From Bacteroidota bacterium (GTDB taxonomy: Bacteria; Bacteroidota; Bacteroidia; Chitinophagales; Chitinophagaceae), in the NCBI GenBank assembly GCA_013285915.1, contig JABDGS010000014.1, positions 1 through 54,167 of the forward strand: 54,167 nt of DNA, in the 5' to 3' direction. The notes below the pieces were generated by a model that did not search any database, was not told where the DNA came from, and was given only the letters and a program-made list of their open reading frames with translations. Numbering within the stretch: the first letter of the stretch is position 1; every line of letters begins with the position of its first letter. Of this stretch, positions 34,601 to 43,450 are shown piece by piece. The translations under genes were made by a program, and so were the position numbers.

Positions 34601-36765
34601 ATACCGTCCTGCGTTACGGCGTAATAACCAAGCGGCGTAAAATCGCCCGCAATAAAATACGTATTTGTAACCCCGTCAAGCGTGCCGACAGGTATATATG
34701 TATAGTCTCTTGGGTTGTTGGTATTAAACCGGATATAGGAACTATGCAGTAAATCAAACCCATAAGCCCTTTGCGAAGCAACAAAACCTGACCCGCCCGC
34801 TGCAGAAGGTGCCCCGCCTATAATGGCTCCGTTACTGCCGGGACAAAGGGAAACAGCACCGCCAGCATCTGCATACAGGGTAGCTGTATCTGCAGCATAT
34901 AGTGTTATATCCGCCGCATAAGCGGTGCACCCATTGGCAAAATCTGCCTGCACATCGTATGTACCCGGCGTTGAAGTAATAATTGATTTGCCGGTTTCAA
35001 ACACCGCAGCATTTAAATGCCAGGTATAAACAGCGCCAGCAATACTGCTGTCTGCAACACCCAGTTTTAAGGAAGCATTTTTACACAACAGTGTTGATGC
35101 CGGGGCAACTATACCCACGTTACAAAATTTTTTGCTTTGCGCAGCAAGTACGCTTTTATACGCGTTCACTATACCATAGCCCATCTCGTTATTCCACGTT
35201 CCGTTGACGTTATCAGCAGTTAACCCAAATGTGTAATATGTGGGCTTCGTGCAATTACTTTCAATAACCGTTCTTGCTTCAGCGGCCGTAAGGTTTTTAT
35301 TTACTGATAATACCAGCGCAGCAACCGCAGCCGCGTGCGGTGATGCAGCCGACGTGCCATTAAATGTCAGGTTGTAATCACCGTTGCTGCCATCAGCAGT
35401 GTTATAACCGTTACTGCCGCTTATATCTGTTGTTGCAATTTTAACGCAGGGTGCAACAATATCAAGGCCATTGCCGTAGCTGGCGCCCCACCAATATTCC
35501 CCGTCGCCGCTGGTGGTTGTTTTATGCCTGTTAAACATATTGCTGCCGCCTACCGCGATTACTTCAGGGTTGTATGATGGATAGGCGATACCTGCATAAT
35601 CGTTCCCTGCTCCAAAAAAAATAATACACCCCTTACCACTTCTGCCCTGGGTTATAGCACGGTGTATTGCCCCGTCAATTGCGCCGCTCGGTAAACCAAG
35701 CGTCCAGGAGTTGTTTAAAACGTCTGCGCCGTTTTGCCAGCTATAATCAATGCCTGCCGCAATGCCAAATTCGCTGGTAAAAAAGCCTGACTCATCACTA
35801 ATATTAACAGGTATTATTTTACATTTTGGCGCTATACCGGCTATGCCAATGCTATTATCAGCAACAGCAGCTATTATACCTGCTACAGCCGTGCCATGCG
35901 CAACTGATAAGTTTTTAGGCGCCCCGTCACCCGGGTTAGCTGTTTGGGTAATGCAATCAAACCCCTGTAACAGGTTTTTTTTAAGGTCCGCCTGCGCAGT
36001 GTCAACTCCCGTATCAATTACTGCAATTTTAATACTGCTGTCGCCTTTGGTAATGGTCCATGCACTGTCAACCTGCATATCTGCGCCGGGTGTACCGTTG
36101 TATTGTTCTGCAGAGCCCGTATTGTGTTGCGCCCACTGTAAATTATACAGTGGGTCGTTAGGGGCGTCTGTTAATCCTCCGTATGTGGTAAAGTCAGGTT
36201 CAGCAAATTCAAAAAAGCCACTCTCAAAAAATGCATTGGCCATTTTTAAAGCATCGTACCCATTTTGTTCCCCCGAACTTATAAGCCATGTATTTCTATC
36301 GCCCAATGACGTTTTAATAAGGCTGCAATGATATTTAGAAGTAAGTGAGGTTAGCTGCGCGGGCAATACACCCTGCCTAAGTTTAACAATAAACGCATCC
36401 CCATAACTTACCTGCCTGCTGCCTTGCCCGCTAAGGCATGCGTGCACATAAGTTACAAAGTTTTTTGTGCTTATGCTATTTGCGAAGGCCTTATCAGAAG
36501 CATAAGACTGGCCTGTAAGACGTACAATAAACTCATTTTTATTTGCAGTGGGTTTAACTGAATCTGCAGGCAATGACAATTGTTCCGCAAGTGCGGTTTT
36601 ATTATTGTAGAATGAAGTTTCGCTTTTTATGCCTATTACCAATTGATGATAATTTACCGGGACAAAAAATTTCTTTCCCTGGTAATAATAATAAACACTT
36701 TCGGTTTGGGCAAGGGCGCAGTTTAGTGTTCCTAAAAGGATAGCGGCAAGCAACAGCTTTTTCAT
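31699..36765 (-). CDS. Large secreted S8 (subtilisin-like) protease with type IX secretion sorting domain
   Basis: A 1688-residue exported protease. A signal peptide ends L-A-Q at residue 20, followed by a propeptide-like region to about 200. The S8 domain has the full triad: Asp251 (VIDTGVD), His290 (AHGTAVAG) and Ser472 (NGTSAASPH), with the oxyanion Asn388 in GAGND. After it come Ig-like/PKD-like segments with internal repeats, a region containing a CUB-like part (FTHLYIYDGPN), a long beta-rich part, and a C-terminal sorting domain of type A starting near VTPNPTRD and ending with YNRKVVKE. The last part targets the protein to the type IX machinery and cell surface. The type IX apparatus itself is not in the window. 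The gene stands alone. Confidence 0.93.
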   Translation of the reverse strand: MKKLLLAAILLGTLNCALAQTESVYYYYQGKKFFVPVNYHQLVIGIKSETSFYNNKTALAEQLSLPADSVKPTANKNEFIVRLTGQSYASDKAFANSISTKNFVTYVHACLSGQGSRQVSYGDAFIVKLRQGVLPAQLTSLTSKYHCSLIKTSLGDRNTWLISSGEQNGYDALKMANAFFESGFFEFAEPDFTTYGGLTDAPNDPLYNLQWAQHNTGSAEQYNGTPGADMQVDSAWTITKGDSSIKIAVIDTGVDTAQADLKKNLLQGFDCITQTANPGDGAPKNLSVAHGTAVAGIIAAVADNSIGIAGIAPKCKIIPVNISDESGFFTSEFGIAAGIDYSWQNGADVLNNSWTLGLPSGAIDGAIHRAITQGRSGKGCIIFFGAGNDYAGIAYPSYNPEVIAVGGSNMFNRHKTTTSGDGEYWWGASYGNGLDIVAPCVKIATTDISGSNGYNTADGSNGDYNLTFNGTSAASPHAAAVAALVLSVNKNLTAAEARTVIESNCTKPTYYTFGLTADNVNGTWNNEMGYGIVNAYKSVLAAQSKKFCNVGIVAPASTLLCKNASLKLGVADSSIAGAVYTWHLNAAVFETGKSIITSTPGTYDVQADFANGCTAYAADITLYAADTATLYADAGGAVSLCPGSNGAIIGGAPSAAGGSGFVASQRAYGFDLLHSSYIRFNTNNPRDYTYIPVGTLDGVTNTYFIAGDFTPLGYYAVTQDGILARIDTATGYTRLIGQLITPAGQYVSHKWCGLTWSPATKKLYGNTNGGLANGLYEIDPITAKAVVTGYINSSAMAWVTFNNSGTLYGFNTSYNNIVRIDSGSGGTFLSQDIGIRLTTNLDGGFDPLNGKLYMSTYSYGQGLFGDLREIDTLTWRIAVKGGIGAISEVGALAISGKTYQYAWAPASGLSNANDANPVANPLSTTTYTLTVTDACGAKAASKVVVTANAAKPAVKITADKDSICIGDSSRLSVTKNGNYTYQWLYNGEAVNNPNDTFYNSSRGGNFQVSVTNGRGGCANTSAVFKLKDCSIWLNNDSPDTACYKYFYPPHGFADTGFKPGETFTKTIYPASKGDMLRITFNNFYANSVFTHLYIYDGPNTTYPLLKMFSYLDYSGVTSTYTASNGPLTIQLVTGGQTDNIGTWDAFLTCYTPHVYRSKHSGNLEDSSTWEIKTGANTWADALTTPAYFDDSIIIRSGHTVTLSNYFIKRLDQVWVQKGANLVLNNGLALNNSGSFLMVADGDLILNSYGQLNADGKIVIRGNITAATSNNSVSGIFYADGTAGQTFSFSGGYITSLHVLNKNGFTLHGFARIDTLVMSTKGRIQTDSLFIRRKLQLDSGIIDVKAPGVFDLSNIDLIYATGNPNSYINGPVTMAPYSNANLSMYYPTGTNIAYRPLVITMDKFVNDLYTVQAFNQPPPVLPLPQGINRVSNSNYFSIQALRNYPFVNATVTLPYINSDGVNDPANLRIVRDSASQWVNAGGVGSHIDTGTISSTNKITALHYLALANATGGTNTLPVNWLQFIVTPQNKYTLLQWTVAHEINCAYYMAEHSTDATHFTALAQIPATNNGGNINTYQYLHTAILTGINYYRIKEVDKDGRFTYSKTVTVNIDDVNSLQVTPNPTRDVVTITSARIINEIDCYNALGQLIKKILPAANNYKLSLSQLPAGVYTIHVVTETAAYNRKVVKE

Positions 36766-36861
36766 TAGTTAGTTTTTGAAGGATGGTAACCAGTAACCCT
36801 ACAGATTTTTATAAAAATTTTATACAACTAAATTAGGGCTTTGAAGGCTTTCACCAAAGTT

Positions 36862-37722
36862 TTATTTGAGCACAATAAGCTGCCTTAATCTTTCAGCAGA
36901 ATCTATATCGTGCGCCGGCAGAAATACCAAAGGGCTACTTTGCGCAAATGCGTTTACAGTATCATACGTTTTTTTGGCAGTTAGGTTGCTTGTGTTATTG
37001 CCAGCAAACCGGTTTTGCTGCAGTTGCTGTTGTGTATAGCAAATATCTGCCGCAAACATGATATTAAGTTCATCGGTGTTTATTATTACTGAGCAATGGT
37101 GATACGTATGCCCGGGCGTTTCAACAAGAATAATGTCTTTAGCTGCAGTTAAATAATGTGCTTTTTCAAAAGCTTCATATTGTTCGCTCATTTCAACAAG
37201 CGTAGGCCTAAACCACGATGGGTACAGTTTAGGCAAATCACCAAAGGGCTTTTGCCATTCAGCCGTGCTTACTTTAATTGGTGTTGAAGGAAAGTATTTT
37301 ATGCCATCGGTATGGTCAAAATGCAGGTGTGTTAAAACCACAGCCTTCACTTTGTCAACTGTAATACCAAGTGCCTGCAATTGTTCGTCAATTTCCTCTT
37401 CCCTCGTTATCGAAAACTTAAACTGGGAAGTATCAAACCATTTTGCGATAAAGCCCGATGATGCAAAATAGTCTTTGTTATTCACCTCTGTAATTTCGCC
37501 CGCGTCAATAACAAACACGCTCTCGGGGTGTTCAATTATCATCACCCAAATAGGCAGCCATTCGGTAAAGTTTTTATCCAATATAAAATCAGCCATGGCA
37601 GCCAATCCGGAAAATCTTGCATCTCTAAATCTTGTTTTAACTGCCACAGCACCGCACGATACAAGGTGTATTGTAACAGGTTTGCCATTACTAGTTACCG
37701 TAACTGAGCCGCCTTTAAACAT
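36862..37722 (-). CDS. MBL-fold hydrolase, N-acyl-homoserine-lactonase-like
   Basis: A 286-residue metallo-beta-lactamase-fold enzyme. The dinuclear metal motif is visible as THLHFDHTDG, with ETPGHTYHHCS as the next His and a later Asp in AADICY. The GEIT and LPAHD surroundings resemble AHL-lactonase (AiiA-like) members, which open lactone rings, but other esters are equally possible. There is no signal peptide, so it should be cytoplasmic. It is divergent from the DNA glycosylase gene; the 63-nt spacer between the ATGs holds both promoters. Confidence 0.85.
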   Translation of the reverse strand: MFKGGSVTVTSNGKPVTIHLVSCGAVAVKTRFRDARFSGLAAMADFILDKNFTEWLPIWVMIIEHPESVFVIDAGEITEVNNKDYFASSGFIAKWFDTSQFKFSITREEEIDEQLQALGITVDKVKAVVLTHLHFDHTDGIKYFPSTPIKVSTAEWQKPFGDLPKLYPSWFRPTLVEMSEQYEAFEKAHYLTAAKDIILVETPGHTYHHCSVIINTDELNIMFAADICYTQQQLQQNRFAGNNTSNLTAKKTYDTVNAFAQSSPLVFLPAHDIDSAERLRQLIVLK

Positions 37723-37785
37723 GCTATAAAATTACAGTATATTCTGTGGCTTGTGATTTGCAAGGGTTGGTTAAACAGATAGGTT

Positions 37786-38526
37786 ATGCCTGAAGGGCCG
37801 TCATTAGTAATATTGAAAAATGCTGTGCAGATGTTTAAAGGCCAAAAAGTTATTGCTGTAAGCGGCAATACCAGCATTGATAAAGACGCCATCCGTGACC
37901 TGGAAGTTATTGACTTTAAAACCTGGGGCAAGCATTTTTTAATTTGCTTTAAAAATTTTACTGTTCGCATTCATTTATTAATGTTTGGCAGTTATGCTAT
38001 TAATGAGAGGAAGGGTAGGCCGGAAAGGTTATCGTTACAATTTGCTAATGGCGAATTAAATTTTTATACGTGTTCGGTACAGGTAATAGAAGAACCATTG
38101 AATGAAGTGTATGATTGGGCTGCTGATGTGCTAAATGATAACTGGGACGCCAAAGCAGCGCGAAAGAAATTAAAGGCGCAACCGGGCACCCTCGTGTGCG
38201 ATGCCTTGTTTGACCAAAATATTTTTGCGGGCGTTGGCAATATTATTAAGAATGAAGTACTGTTTAGAATTAAAGTTAGCCCGCTAACAACAATAGGCGA
38301 CCTGCCGCCCCGTAAGTTAACAGAAATGATACATGAAGCCCGCAACTATAGTTTTGATTTTTTGGAATGGAAAAAAGCCTTTGAATTAAAAAAACACTGG
38401 CTGGTGTACACCAAAAAAATATGCCCACGCGATAAAACAGCCATCATTAAAAAGCATTTGGGTAAAACAAACAGGCGTAGCTTTTACTGCCCTGTATGCC
38501 AGATTAAATATGATGCATTAAAATAA
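37786..38526 (+). CDS. Fpg/Nei-family DNA glycosylase-lyase
   Basis: A 246-residue base-excision repair enzyme. The catalytic N-terminus is M-P-E-G-P-S: the Pro after Met makes the Schiff base and the Glu helps, as in Nei. The mid-domain keeps TWGKHFLI (the conserved Lys), a helix-two-turn-helix with FAGVGNIIKNE, and the C-terminal zinc finger region. In that finger only three of the four usual Cys are seen (ICPRD, then YCPVC): the second Cys of the first pair is Asp. The DNA-reading Arg of the finger (NRRSFYC) is present. It is shorter than the E. coli members. It removes oxidised bases; the exact preference cannot be read. Confidence 0.9.
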   Translation: MPEGPSLVILKNAVQMFKGQKVIAVSGNTSIDKDAIRDLEVIDFKTWGKHFLICFKNFTVRIHLLMFGSYAINERKGRPERLSLQFANGELNFYTCSVQVIEEPLNEVYDWAADVLNDNWDAKAARKKLKAQPGTLVCDALFDQNIFAGVGNIIKNEVLFRIKVSPLTTIGDLPPRKLTEMIHEARNYSFDFLEWKKAFELKKHWLVYTKKICPRDKTAIIKKHLGKTNRRSFYCPVCQIKYDALK

Positions 38527-38547
38527 GTCACTAAAAACCCAAGCCGG

Positions 38548-39183
38548 TTATTTACTTTTCTTACTAGTATGCTTAGGCAATTTCAGGTCAAAATCATTTT
38601 CTAAAATTTTACTGGTGGTTTCAACATTTTTATGCTTTATTCCATGTATGCCAAGTGCTTCAGCAACCTGTACAAACAGTGGCCTGTCTTCAATATAAAC
38701 CACTTCATTTGGCGCCACTTGTGAAACATCAAGTGCAAGGTTAAATATATCGGTGTCGGGCTTACGAAAATGCACAAAACATGACGAAATAAAAAAATCA
38801 ACAAACTCATTTAGCTGAAATTTTTTTATCCGGTATTCTGTCAGCTCGCGCCCTTCATTGCTTACTACCGCCACTTTTAATTTATATTCTTTCTTTAGTT
38901 CCCGTATCAGCTCAATCATTTCAGTGTGCGGCTTTGATTGCGCAAACATAAACTCCTTAAATTGCTGCGGTCCAAAATCCCTCTTTTCATAAAACACCAG
39001 CCTCTCAAGATAAGTATCAAGGGTAATTTTTCCCACTTCGTATGTATCAAATGTTAAGTGATGCCTGTCTTCTGTTTCAGCGGCATTAAGCCCAAATTTT
39101 TCAATGGCCTCAGCCCGCGCTTTCCTGTTCCATCCATCTGTTAGCAAAACACCTCCAATATCAAGAAATAAAGTACTTATCAT
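38548..39183 (-). CDS. HAD-superfamily hydrolase
   Basis: A 211-residue HAD-like phosphatase. The first motif is F-L-D-I-G-G-V-L; the nucleophile Asp is followed by Gly at the second catalytic position instead of the usual Asp, a difference shared by a subgroup of these proteins that includes non-phosphatase members. Motif II is AVVSNEG and motif III/IV is YIEDRP. A helical cap region lies between about 20 and 90. Substrate and activity are unknown. It lies 105 nt downstream of the aldolase gene on the same strand, with a repeat-rich spacer. Confidence 0.82.
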   Translation of the reverse strand: MISTLFLDIGGVLLTDGWNRKARAEAIEKFGLNAAETEDRHHLTFDTYEVGKITLDTYLERLVFYEKRDFGPQQFKEFMFAQSKPHTEMIELIRELKKEYKLKVAVVSNEGRELTEYRIKKFQLNEFVDFFISSCFVHFRKPDTDIFNLALDVSQVAPNEVVYIEDRPLFVQVAEALGIHGIKHKNVETTSKILENDFDLKLPKHTSKKSK

Positions 39184-39221
39184 GGTTTATTGTTTGAAAT
39201 GTTTACCCAAGCCATAAGCTT

Positions 39222-39287
39222 TTCGCTCTACGCCGCACGCCCCTTATGCAACTGCTTGCAGCTTACAGCATAAAGCTTGCAGCCTCT
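39222..39287. repeat. Intergenic short repeats (GCTTGCAGC)
   Basis: GCTTGCAGC occurs at 39254-39262 and 39275-39283, flanked by related words ATAAGCTT/ATAAAGCTT and CTCTACGCC/CTCTACGCT in a 66-nt block between the aldolase and HAD genes. It looks like a degenerate palindrome-word repeat of the type found in the GMC spacers. Confidence 0.5.
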
Positions 39288-40361
39288 CTACGCTACCTCA
39301 ATTTTCTTCTCTAAATACACATCCTGTATAGCATGCAGCAATTGTATGCCATCGGCAAAAGGCCGCTGGAAAGATTTTCTTCCGGAAATTACGCCCATAC
39401 CGCCGGCCCGTTTGTTTATAACCGCAGTACGCACGGCATCAGCCAAATCTTTCTCGCCTTCAGATGCTCCTCCTGAATTAATAAGTCCGCACCTGCCCAT
39501 ATAACCATTTGCTACCTGGTAGCGGCAAAGGTCAATAGGGTTATCCGTTGTAAGCTGGGAATATATGCGTTCATCCAATTTTCCATAATGGCTGTTACCG
39601 GTATTTAAGGCTTTATAACCACCATTGTTCTCCGGCAACTTTTGTTTTACAATATCCGCCTGTATGGTAACACCTAAATAATTTGCCTGCCCTGTAAGGT
39701 CGGCGGATACGTGGTAATCAACACCATCTTTTTTAAATGCATCATTGCGCAGGTAGCACCACAACACTGTTGCCATGCCAAGGTTATGGGCTTCTTCAAA
39801 AGCTTTTGATACTTCTATTATCTGGCGGTCGCTTTCCGGCGACCCAAAATATATAGTAGCGCCAACCGCAGCTGCGCCAAGGTTCCAGGCGTCGCGTATA
39901 CTGCCAAACATTACCTGGTCAAACTTATTAGGATAAGTAAGTAATTCGTTATGGTTTATCTTAACCAGGAAGGGGATTTTATGCGCGTATTTCCTGGCAA
40001 TGGTTGCCAGGCCACCAAAAGTTGTTGCAACAGCATTGCAGCCACCTTCAATAGCAAGGCGTATAATATTCTCGGGGTCAAAATATTCCGGGTTCGGTGC
40101 AAACGATGCGCCCGCGCTATGTTCAACACCCTGGTCAACAGGTAATATTGAAAGGTAACCTGTGCCAGCTAATCTTCCGTTACTGAATAGCGCCTGCAGG
40201 TTGCGCAGTGTTTGAATATTGCGGTTGCTTTGTGCAATAATCCTGTCAACAAAGTCGGCGCCTGGCAAATGAAGTTTTTCTTTCGTTATGGTTGAGCAAA
40301 CGTGGGTTAAAAGCCCTTCGCCTTCGTTTCCTAATAAGGTGGTAATATCTTCATAAGTCAT
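39288..40361 (-). CDS. fbaB: Class I fructose-bisphosphate aldolase (DhnA/FbaB type)
   Basis: A 357-residue class I aldolase of the archaeal/FbaB kind, cleaving fructose 1,6-bisphosphate to dihydroxyacetone phosphate and glyceraldehyde 3-phosphate in glycolysis or running in reverse. Typical stretches: [23 protein letters not shown], and the phosphate-binding end [11 protein letters not shown] and [12 protein letters not shown]. The length is close to the E. coli FbaB. A TIM barrel with a Schiff-base Lys is expected; it is cytoplasmic. It is divergent from the Nudix gene, so a shared control region of 118 nt separates them. Confidence 0.95.
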   Translation of the reverse strand: MTYEDITTLLGNEGEGLLTHVCSTITKEKLHLPGADFVDRIIAQSNRNIQTLRNLQALFSNGRLAGTGYLSILPVDQGVEHSAGASFAPNPEYFDPENIIRLAIEGGCNAVATTFGGLATIARKYAHKIPFLVKINHNELLTYPNKFDQVMFGSIRDAWNLGAAAVGATIYFGSPESDRQIIEVSKAFEEAHNLGMATVLWCYLRNDAFKKDGVDYHVSADLTGQANYLGVTIQADIVKQKLPENNGGYKALNTGNSHYGKLDERIYSQLTTDNPIDLCRYQVANGYMGRCGLINSGGASEGEKDLADAVRTAVINKRAGGMGVISGRKSFQRPFADGIQLLHAIQDVYLEKKIEVA

Positions 40362-40479
40362 AATAAAATATTTTAGCAGTTGTAAAGTTAAACATCACCG
40401 TTGTTAACTGCATTATTTTTGTGTCACAAGTAAAAGTTATCATTACCCATAAAAGATAGCAACAAAATATCTTGTTTAA

Positions 40480-40947
40480 ATGAAAGCCATAAAACAAAGT
40501 GCCGGTATTTTATTATACAGGCGTAAAAACAACGGGGTTGAGTTTTTCCTGGTGCATCCCGGAGGGCCGTTCTGGGCAAAGAAAGATGTGGGTGCCTGGA
40601 GCATACCCAAAGGTGAGTTTATTGACGAAGACCCGCTGGAAGCCGCGAAAAGAGAGTTTTTGGAAGAGACGGGGAAGATGCCAGCGTTTAAACATTTTAT
40701 TAAGCTATCACCCGTAAAATTAAAAAGTGGTAAAACAGTACACGCGTGGGGCGCGGAAGGCGATGTTGATGAAACAACCATACGCAGCAATACATTTCAG
40801 CTTGAGTGGCCGCCAAAATCGGGAAAGATCATCCAGGTGCCGGAGGTTGACAAAGCTGGTTGGTTTACACCGGATAAAGCTATAGAGAAGATAAACAGCA
40901 GCCAGGCAGCATTTATTACTGAACTGGCAAACCTGGTAAACCTTTAG
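40480..40947 (+). CDS. Nudix-family hydrolase
   Basis: A 155-residue Nudix protein with the box G-E-F-I-D-E-D then AAKREFLEETG (consensus G-x5-E-x7-R-E-x-x-E-E-x-G) at about residues 45-68. The N-terminus ASAGILLYRR-like strand and W-x-x-P-K-G before the box are typical. Such enzymes split NDP-X compounds such as nucleotide sugars or damaged nucleotides; the substrate is not clear. The strong start context and the well-formed box make it a sure gene. Confidence 0.9.
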   Translation: MKAIKQSAGILLYRRKNNGVEFFLVHPGGPFWAKKDVGAWSIPKGEFIDEDPLEAAKREFLEETGKMPAFKHFIKLSPVKLKSGKTVHAWGAEGDVDETTIRSNTFQLEWPPKSGKIIQVPEVDKAGWFTPDKAIEKINSSQAAFITELANLVNL

Positions 40948-40978
40948 CGCTTATCATTGTTTATCAACAGGTAATAGC

Positions 40979-41110
40979 TTAGCGCCGGTATGATTTACGG
41001 AAAAAATTAGGATCATGTGACGGGCAGTTTGAATCACGGGCAGCTGCACACGAAGAAGCAATCATACTTATTATTATGAATGCTGCGATTACAGAAAATA
41101 CTTTTTTCAT
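40979..41110 (-). CDS. Small lipoprotein (43 aa)
   Basis: On the minus strand an ATG at 41110 opens a 43-residue frame with a clear lipoprotein signal: MKK, then a hydrophobic stretch VFSVIAAFIIISM, then IASSC with Cys21. The mature tail is only 22 residues (AAARDSNCPSHDPNFFRKSY and two Arg). It carries a second Cys and a basic end. A TAACTTTG -7 element lies 37 nt upstream at 41154-41147. It fills a 266-nt gap that otherwise has no gene, and lies between the Nudix and Mpl-like genes, transcribed against both. Function unknown. Confidence 0.7.
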   Translation of the reverse strand: MKKVFSVIAAFIIISMIASSCAAARDSNCPSHDPNFFRKSYRR

Positions 41111-41146
41111 CGGGATATGATTTAAAATTATCTTGCGTTTCAAGTG

Positions 41147-41154
41147 CAAAGTTA
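41147..41154 (-). promoter_or_regulatory. -7 element (TAACTTTG) of the small lipoprotein gene
   Basis: An exact TAnnTTTG match on the minus strand, about 37 nt before the ATG at 41110. No -33 box was seen at normal spacing. Confidence 0.45.
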
Positions 41155-41213
41155 TTATAACATTTTTGAATACATAAAATCCCGTGCCAGAATTATATTA
41201 AGAGTTTCTTAAA

Positions 41214-42572
41214 ATGAAAGTACATTTTATATCAATAGGCGGCAGCGTGATGCACCAGCTGGCAATAGCCTTAAAACGTAAAGGCTACACGGTTACAGGA
41301 ACGGACGACGAGATATTTGAGCCTGCAAAAACAAACCTTGAAAAAGAGGGGTTACTTCCGGCATCAACCGGATGGGACACGGGCATGATAACAACTGATA
41401 TTGATGCTGTTATTTTGGGCATGCATGCCAAAGCTGATAACCCTGAAATACAAAAGGCCAAAGCGCTGGGATTGAAAATTTATTCCTTTCCCGAATATAT
41501 TTATAGCGAAAGTGCTGATAAAATTAGGGTTGTAGTGGGTGGCAGCCATGGCAAAACTACCACTACAAGTATGATAATGCACGTGCTTAAACAAACCGGC
41601 GTGCTATTCGATTACCTGGTGGGTGCAAAGCTTGATGGTTTTGAGCAAAGTGTTAATATTACAAATGCACCAATTATTGTTTGTGAAGGTGATGAATACC
41701 CGGCAAGTGTTCTGGAAAAAAGGCCCAAGTTTCATTTCCTGTTTCCGCATATTGCGATACTTACAGGCATCGCATGGGACCATATAAACGTGTTTCCCAC
41801 TTTTGAGATATACCTTGAACAATTCAGGATATTTATTGACAAAATTGAACCCGGTGGGTTATTGATCTATAATGAAACAGATATTGTTTTAAAAGATCTC
41901 GTTGATCTGCACAACCGGGCTGATATCCGTTACCAGCCTTACAACCTTCCCCCGTGCACAATAGTTGATGGTACAACATCAGTACGCATTGGCAATACAA
42001 CCGGCAGTTTAAAAGTATTTGGTAACCACAACCTGCTTAACCTGCACGCTGCCTGGTATGCCTGTAAAGAAGTTGGTGTTAGCGAGGAAGATTTTGTTAA
42101 GGCTATAGGCAGTTTTACAGGCGCAGCAAAGCGCCTGGAAGTAATTGCAAAAAATGACCGGACTATTGTATACCGTGATTTTGCACATGCACCCAGCAAG
42201 GTTAAAGCCACGATTGAAGCGGTTAAACAGCAATTTCCCGATAGAAAGTTGGTTGCGGTTTTTGAGCTGCATACTTACAGCAGCCTGAACGAACAATTTA
42301 TGAAAGAATATAACGGCGCAATGGATAAGGCAGATGCGGCAGTTGTATTTTTTGCAAAGCATGCTCTCGAACTAAAACGAATGCCAGACCTGCCAAAAGA
42401 AAAAGTATATGAAGGTTTTAATAAAAAAGGGCTTTTGGTTATAAGCGATAAAAATGAATTAGATGCCTGGCTGCGTAACCAGGATTTTAACAACACTAAC
42501 CTGTTACTTATGAGCAGTGGCAACTATGATGGCCTTGATACTATCGCATTTGCGAAAAAGATAACCGGTTAA
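41214..42572 (+). CDS. mpl: Mpl-like UDP-N-acetylmuramate tripeptide ligase
   Basis: A 452-residue Mur-ligase-family protein, the Mpl branch, which attaches recycled murein tripeptide to UDP-MurNAc. The N-terminal Rossmann start is KVHFISIGGS, the ATP-binding loop is VGGSHGKTTTTS (residues about 108-119), and the central and C-terminal regions show CEGDEYPAS, GNHNLLN and FAHAPSKVKATIEA with the family's Asp/His residues. It functions in the cytoplasm. The start at 41214 gives the expected short lead before the Rossmann fold. It is followed on the same strand by an exonuclease gene, 48 nt on. Confidence 0.9.
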   Translation: MKVHFISIGGSVMHQLAIALKRKGYTVTGTDDEIFEPAKTNLEKEGLLPASTGWDTGMITTDIDAVILGMHAKADNPEIQKAKALGLKIYSFPEYIYSESADKIRVVVGGSHGKTTTTSMIMHVLKQTGVLFDYLVGAKLDGFEQSVNITNAPIIVCEGDEYPASVLEKRPKFHFLFPHIAILTGIAWDHINVFPTFEIYLEQFRIFIDKIEPGGLLIYNETDIVLKDLVDLHNRADIRYQPYNLPPCTIVDGTTSVRIGNTTGSLKVFGNHNLLNLHAAWYACKEVGVSEEDFVKAIGSFTGAAKRLEVIAKNDRTIVYRDFAHAPSKVKATIEAVKQQFPDRKLVAVFELHTYSSLNEQFMKEYNGAMDKADAAVVFFAKHALELKRMPDLPKEKVYEGFNKKGLLVISDKNELDAWLRNQDFNNTNLLLMSSGNYDGLDTIAFAKKITG

Positions 42573-42620
42573 AACGCATATTATTAGCAACACGAGTATA
42601 TATATTGTAATTTTAAATTA

Positions 42621-43391
42621 ATGAAACTTTTATTAGAGCGCCCCATTGCATTTATAGACCTGGAAACAACCGGAATAAACATCAGCACCGACAAAATAAT
42701 AGAAATAGCCATTGTAAAAATATTACCTGGCGGAACAAAACAGGTAAAGCGAAAGCTTCTTAATCCGCAAATGCCCATCCCAAAATCGTCAACTGATGTG
42801 CATGGCATTACAGATGAAATGGTAAAAGATGCCCCCACATTTAAACAGGTGGCCAACGAAGTAAAACAGTTTCTTGATAATTGCGATATGGGTGGTTACA
42901 ACAGTAACCGGTTTGATGTGCCCATGCTTATTGAGGAGTTTTTACGTATAGGGTTTGATTTTTCGGTGGAAGGCAGGAAAATGGTTGATGTACAAAAAGT
43001 ATTTCATTTAATGGAACAGCGCACGCTTGGTGCTGCCTATAAATTTTATTGTAACAAAACGCTTGAAGGCGCACACAGCGCCGAGGTAGATGCAACCGCA
43101 ACCTGGGAGATCTTTTTGGCACAGGTTGAGCGTTATGATAATATAGGTACTACTGTTGAGAGCATTGTTAAATTTACCGGCGAGGATGATATTGTTGATT
43201 TTAGCCGCAGGTTTATAAAAGTAAACGGTGTGGAGATCTTCAATTTTGGCAAACACAAAGGCCGCCCTGTTGCTGAAGTACTTAAAGCCGAACCCCAATA
43301 CTACGACTGGATGATGAAAGGGGACTTTGCAATGAACACAAAACAAAAACTTACAGAAATACTTAACCGCACCCTGTTAAAGAAAACATAA
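42621..43391 (+). CDS. DnaQ-like 3'-5' exonuclease with a C-terminal DUF3820-like domain
   Basis: A 256-residue exonuclease of the DEDDh type. The catalytic residues show as Asp13 and Glu15 (FIDLETTG), Asp in SNRFDVPML, and His-x4-Asp in GAHSAEVDA. The last 60 residues, from about 195, add FNFGKHKGRPVAEVLKAEP, a short domain often found at the end of this subgroup. It may process DNA ends in repair, or degrade RNA; the sequence does not say. It is encoded between the Mpl-like ligase and the mannosyltransferase on the same strand, so a three-gene unit is possible. Confidence 0.9.
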   Translation: MKLLLERPIAFIDLETTGINISTDKIIEIAIVKILPGGTKQVKRKLLNPQMPIPKSSTDVHGITDEMVKDAPTFKQVANEVKQFLDNCDMGGYNSNRFDVPMLIEEFLRIGFDFSVEGRKMVDVQKVFHLMEQRTLGAAYKFYCNKTLEGAHSAEVDATATWEIFLAQVERYDNIGTTVESIVKFTGEDDIVDFSRRFIKVNGVEIFNFGKHKGRPVAEVLKAEPQYYDWMMKGDFAMNTKQKLTEILNRTLLKKT

Positions 43392-43450
43392 ATGCACCCT
43401 GTTTTTAACCTCTCATAAAATTCTAACAGTTTGCGTTTTTTATAAAATTG

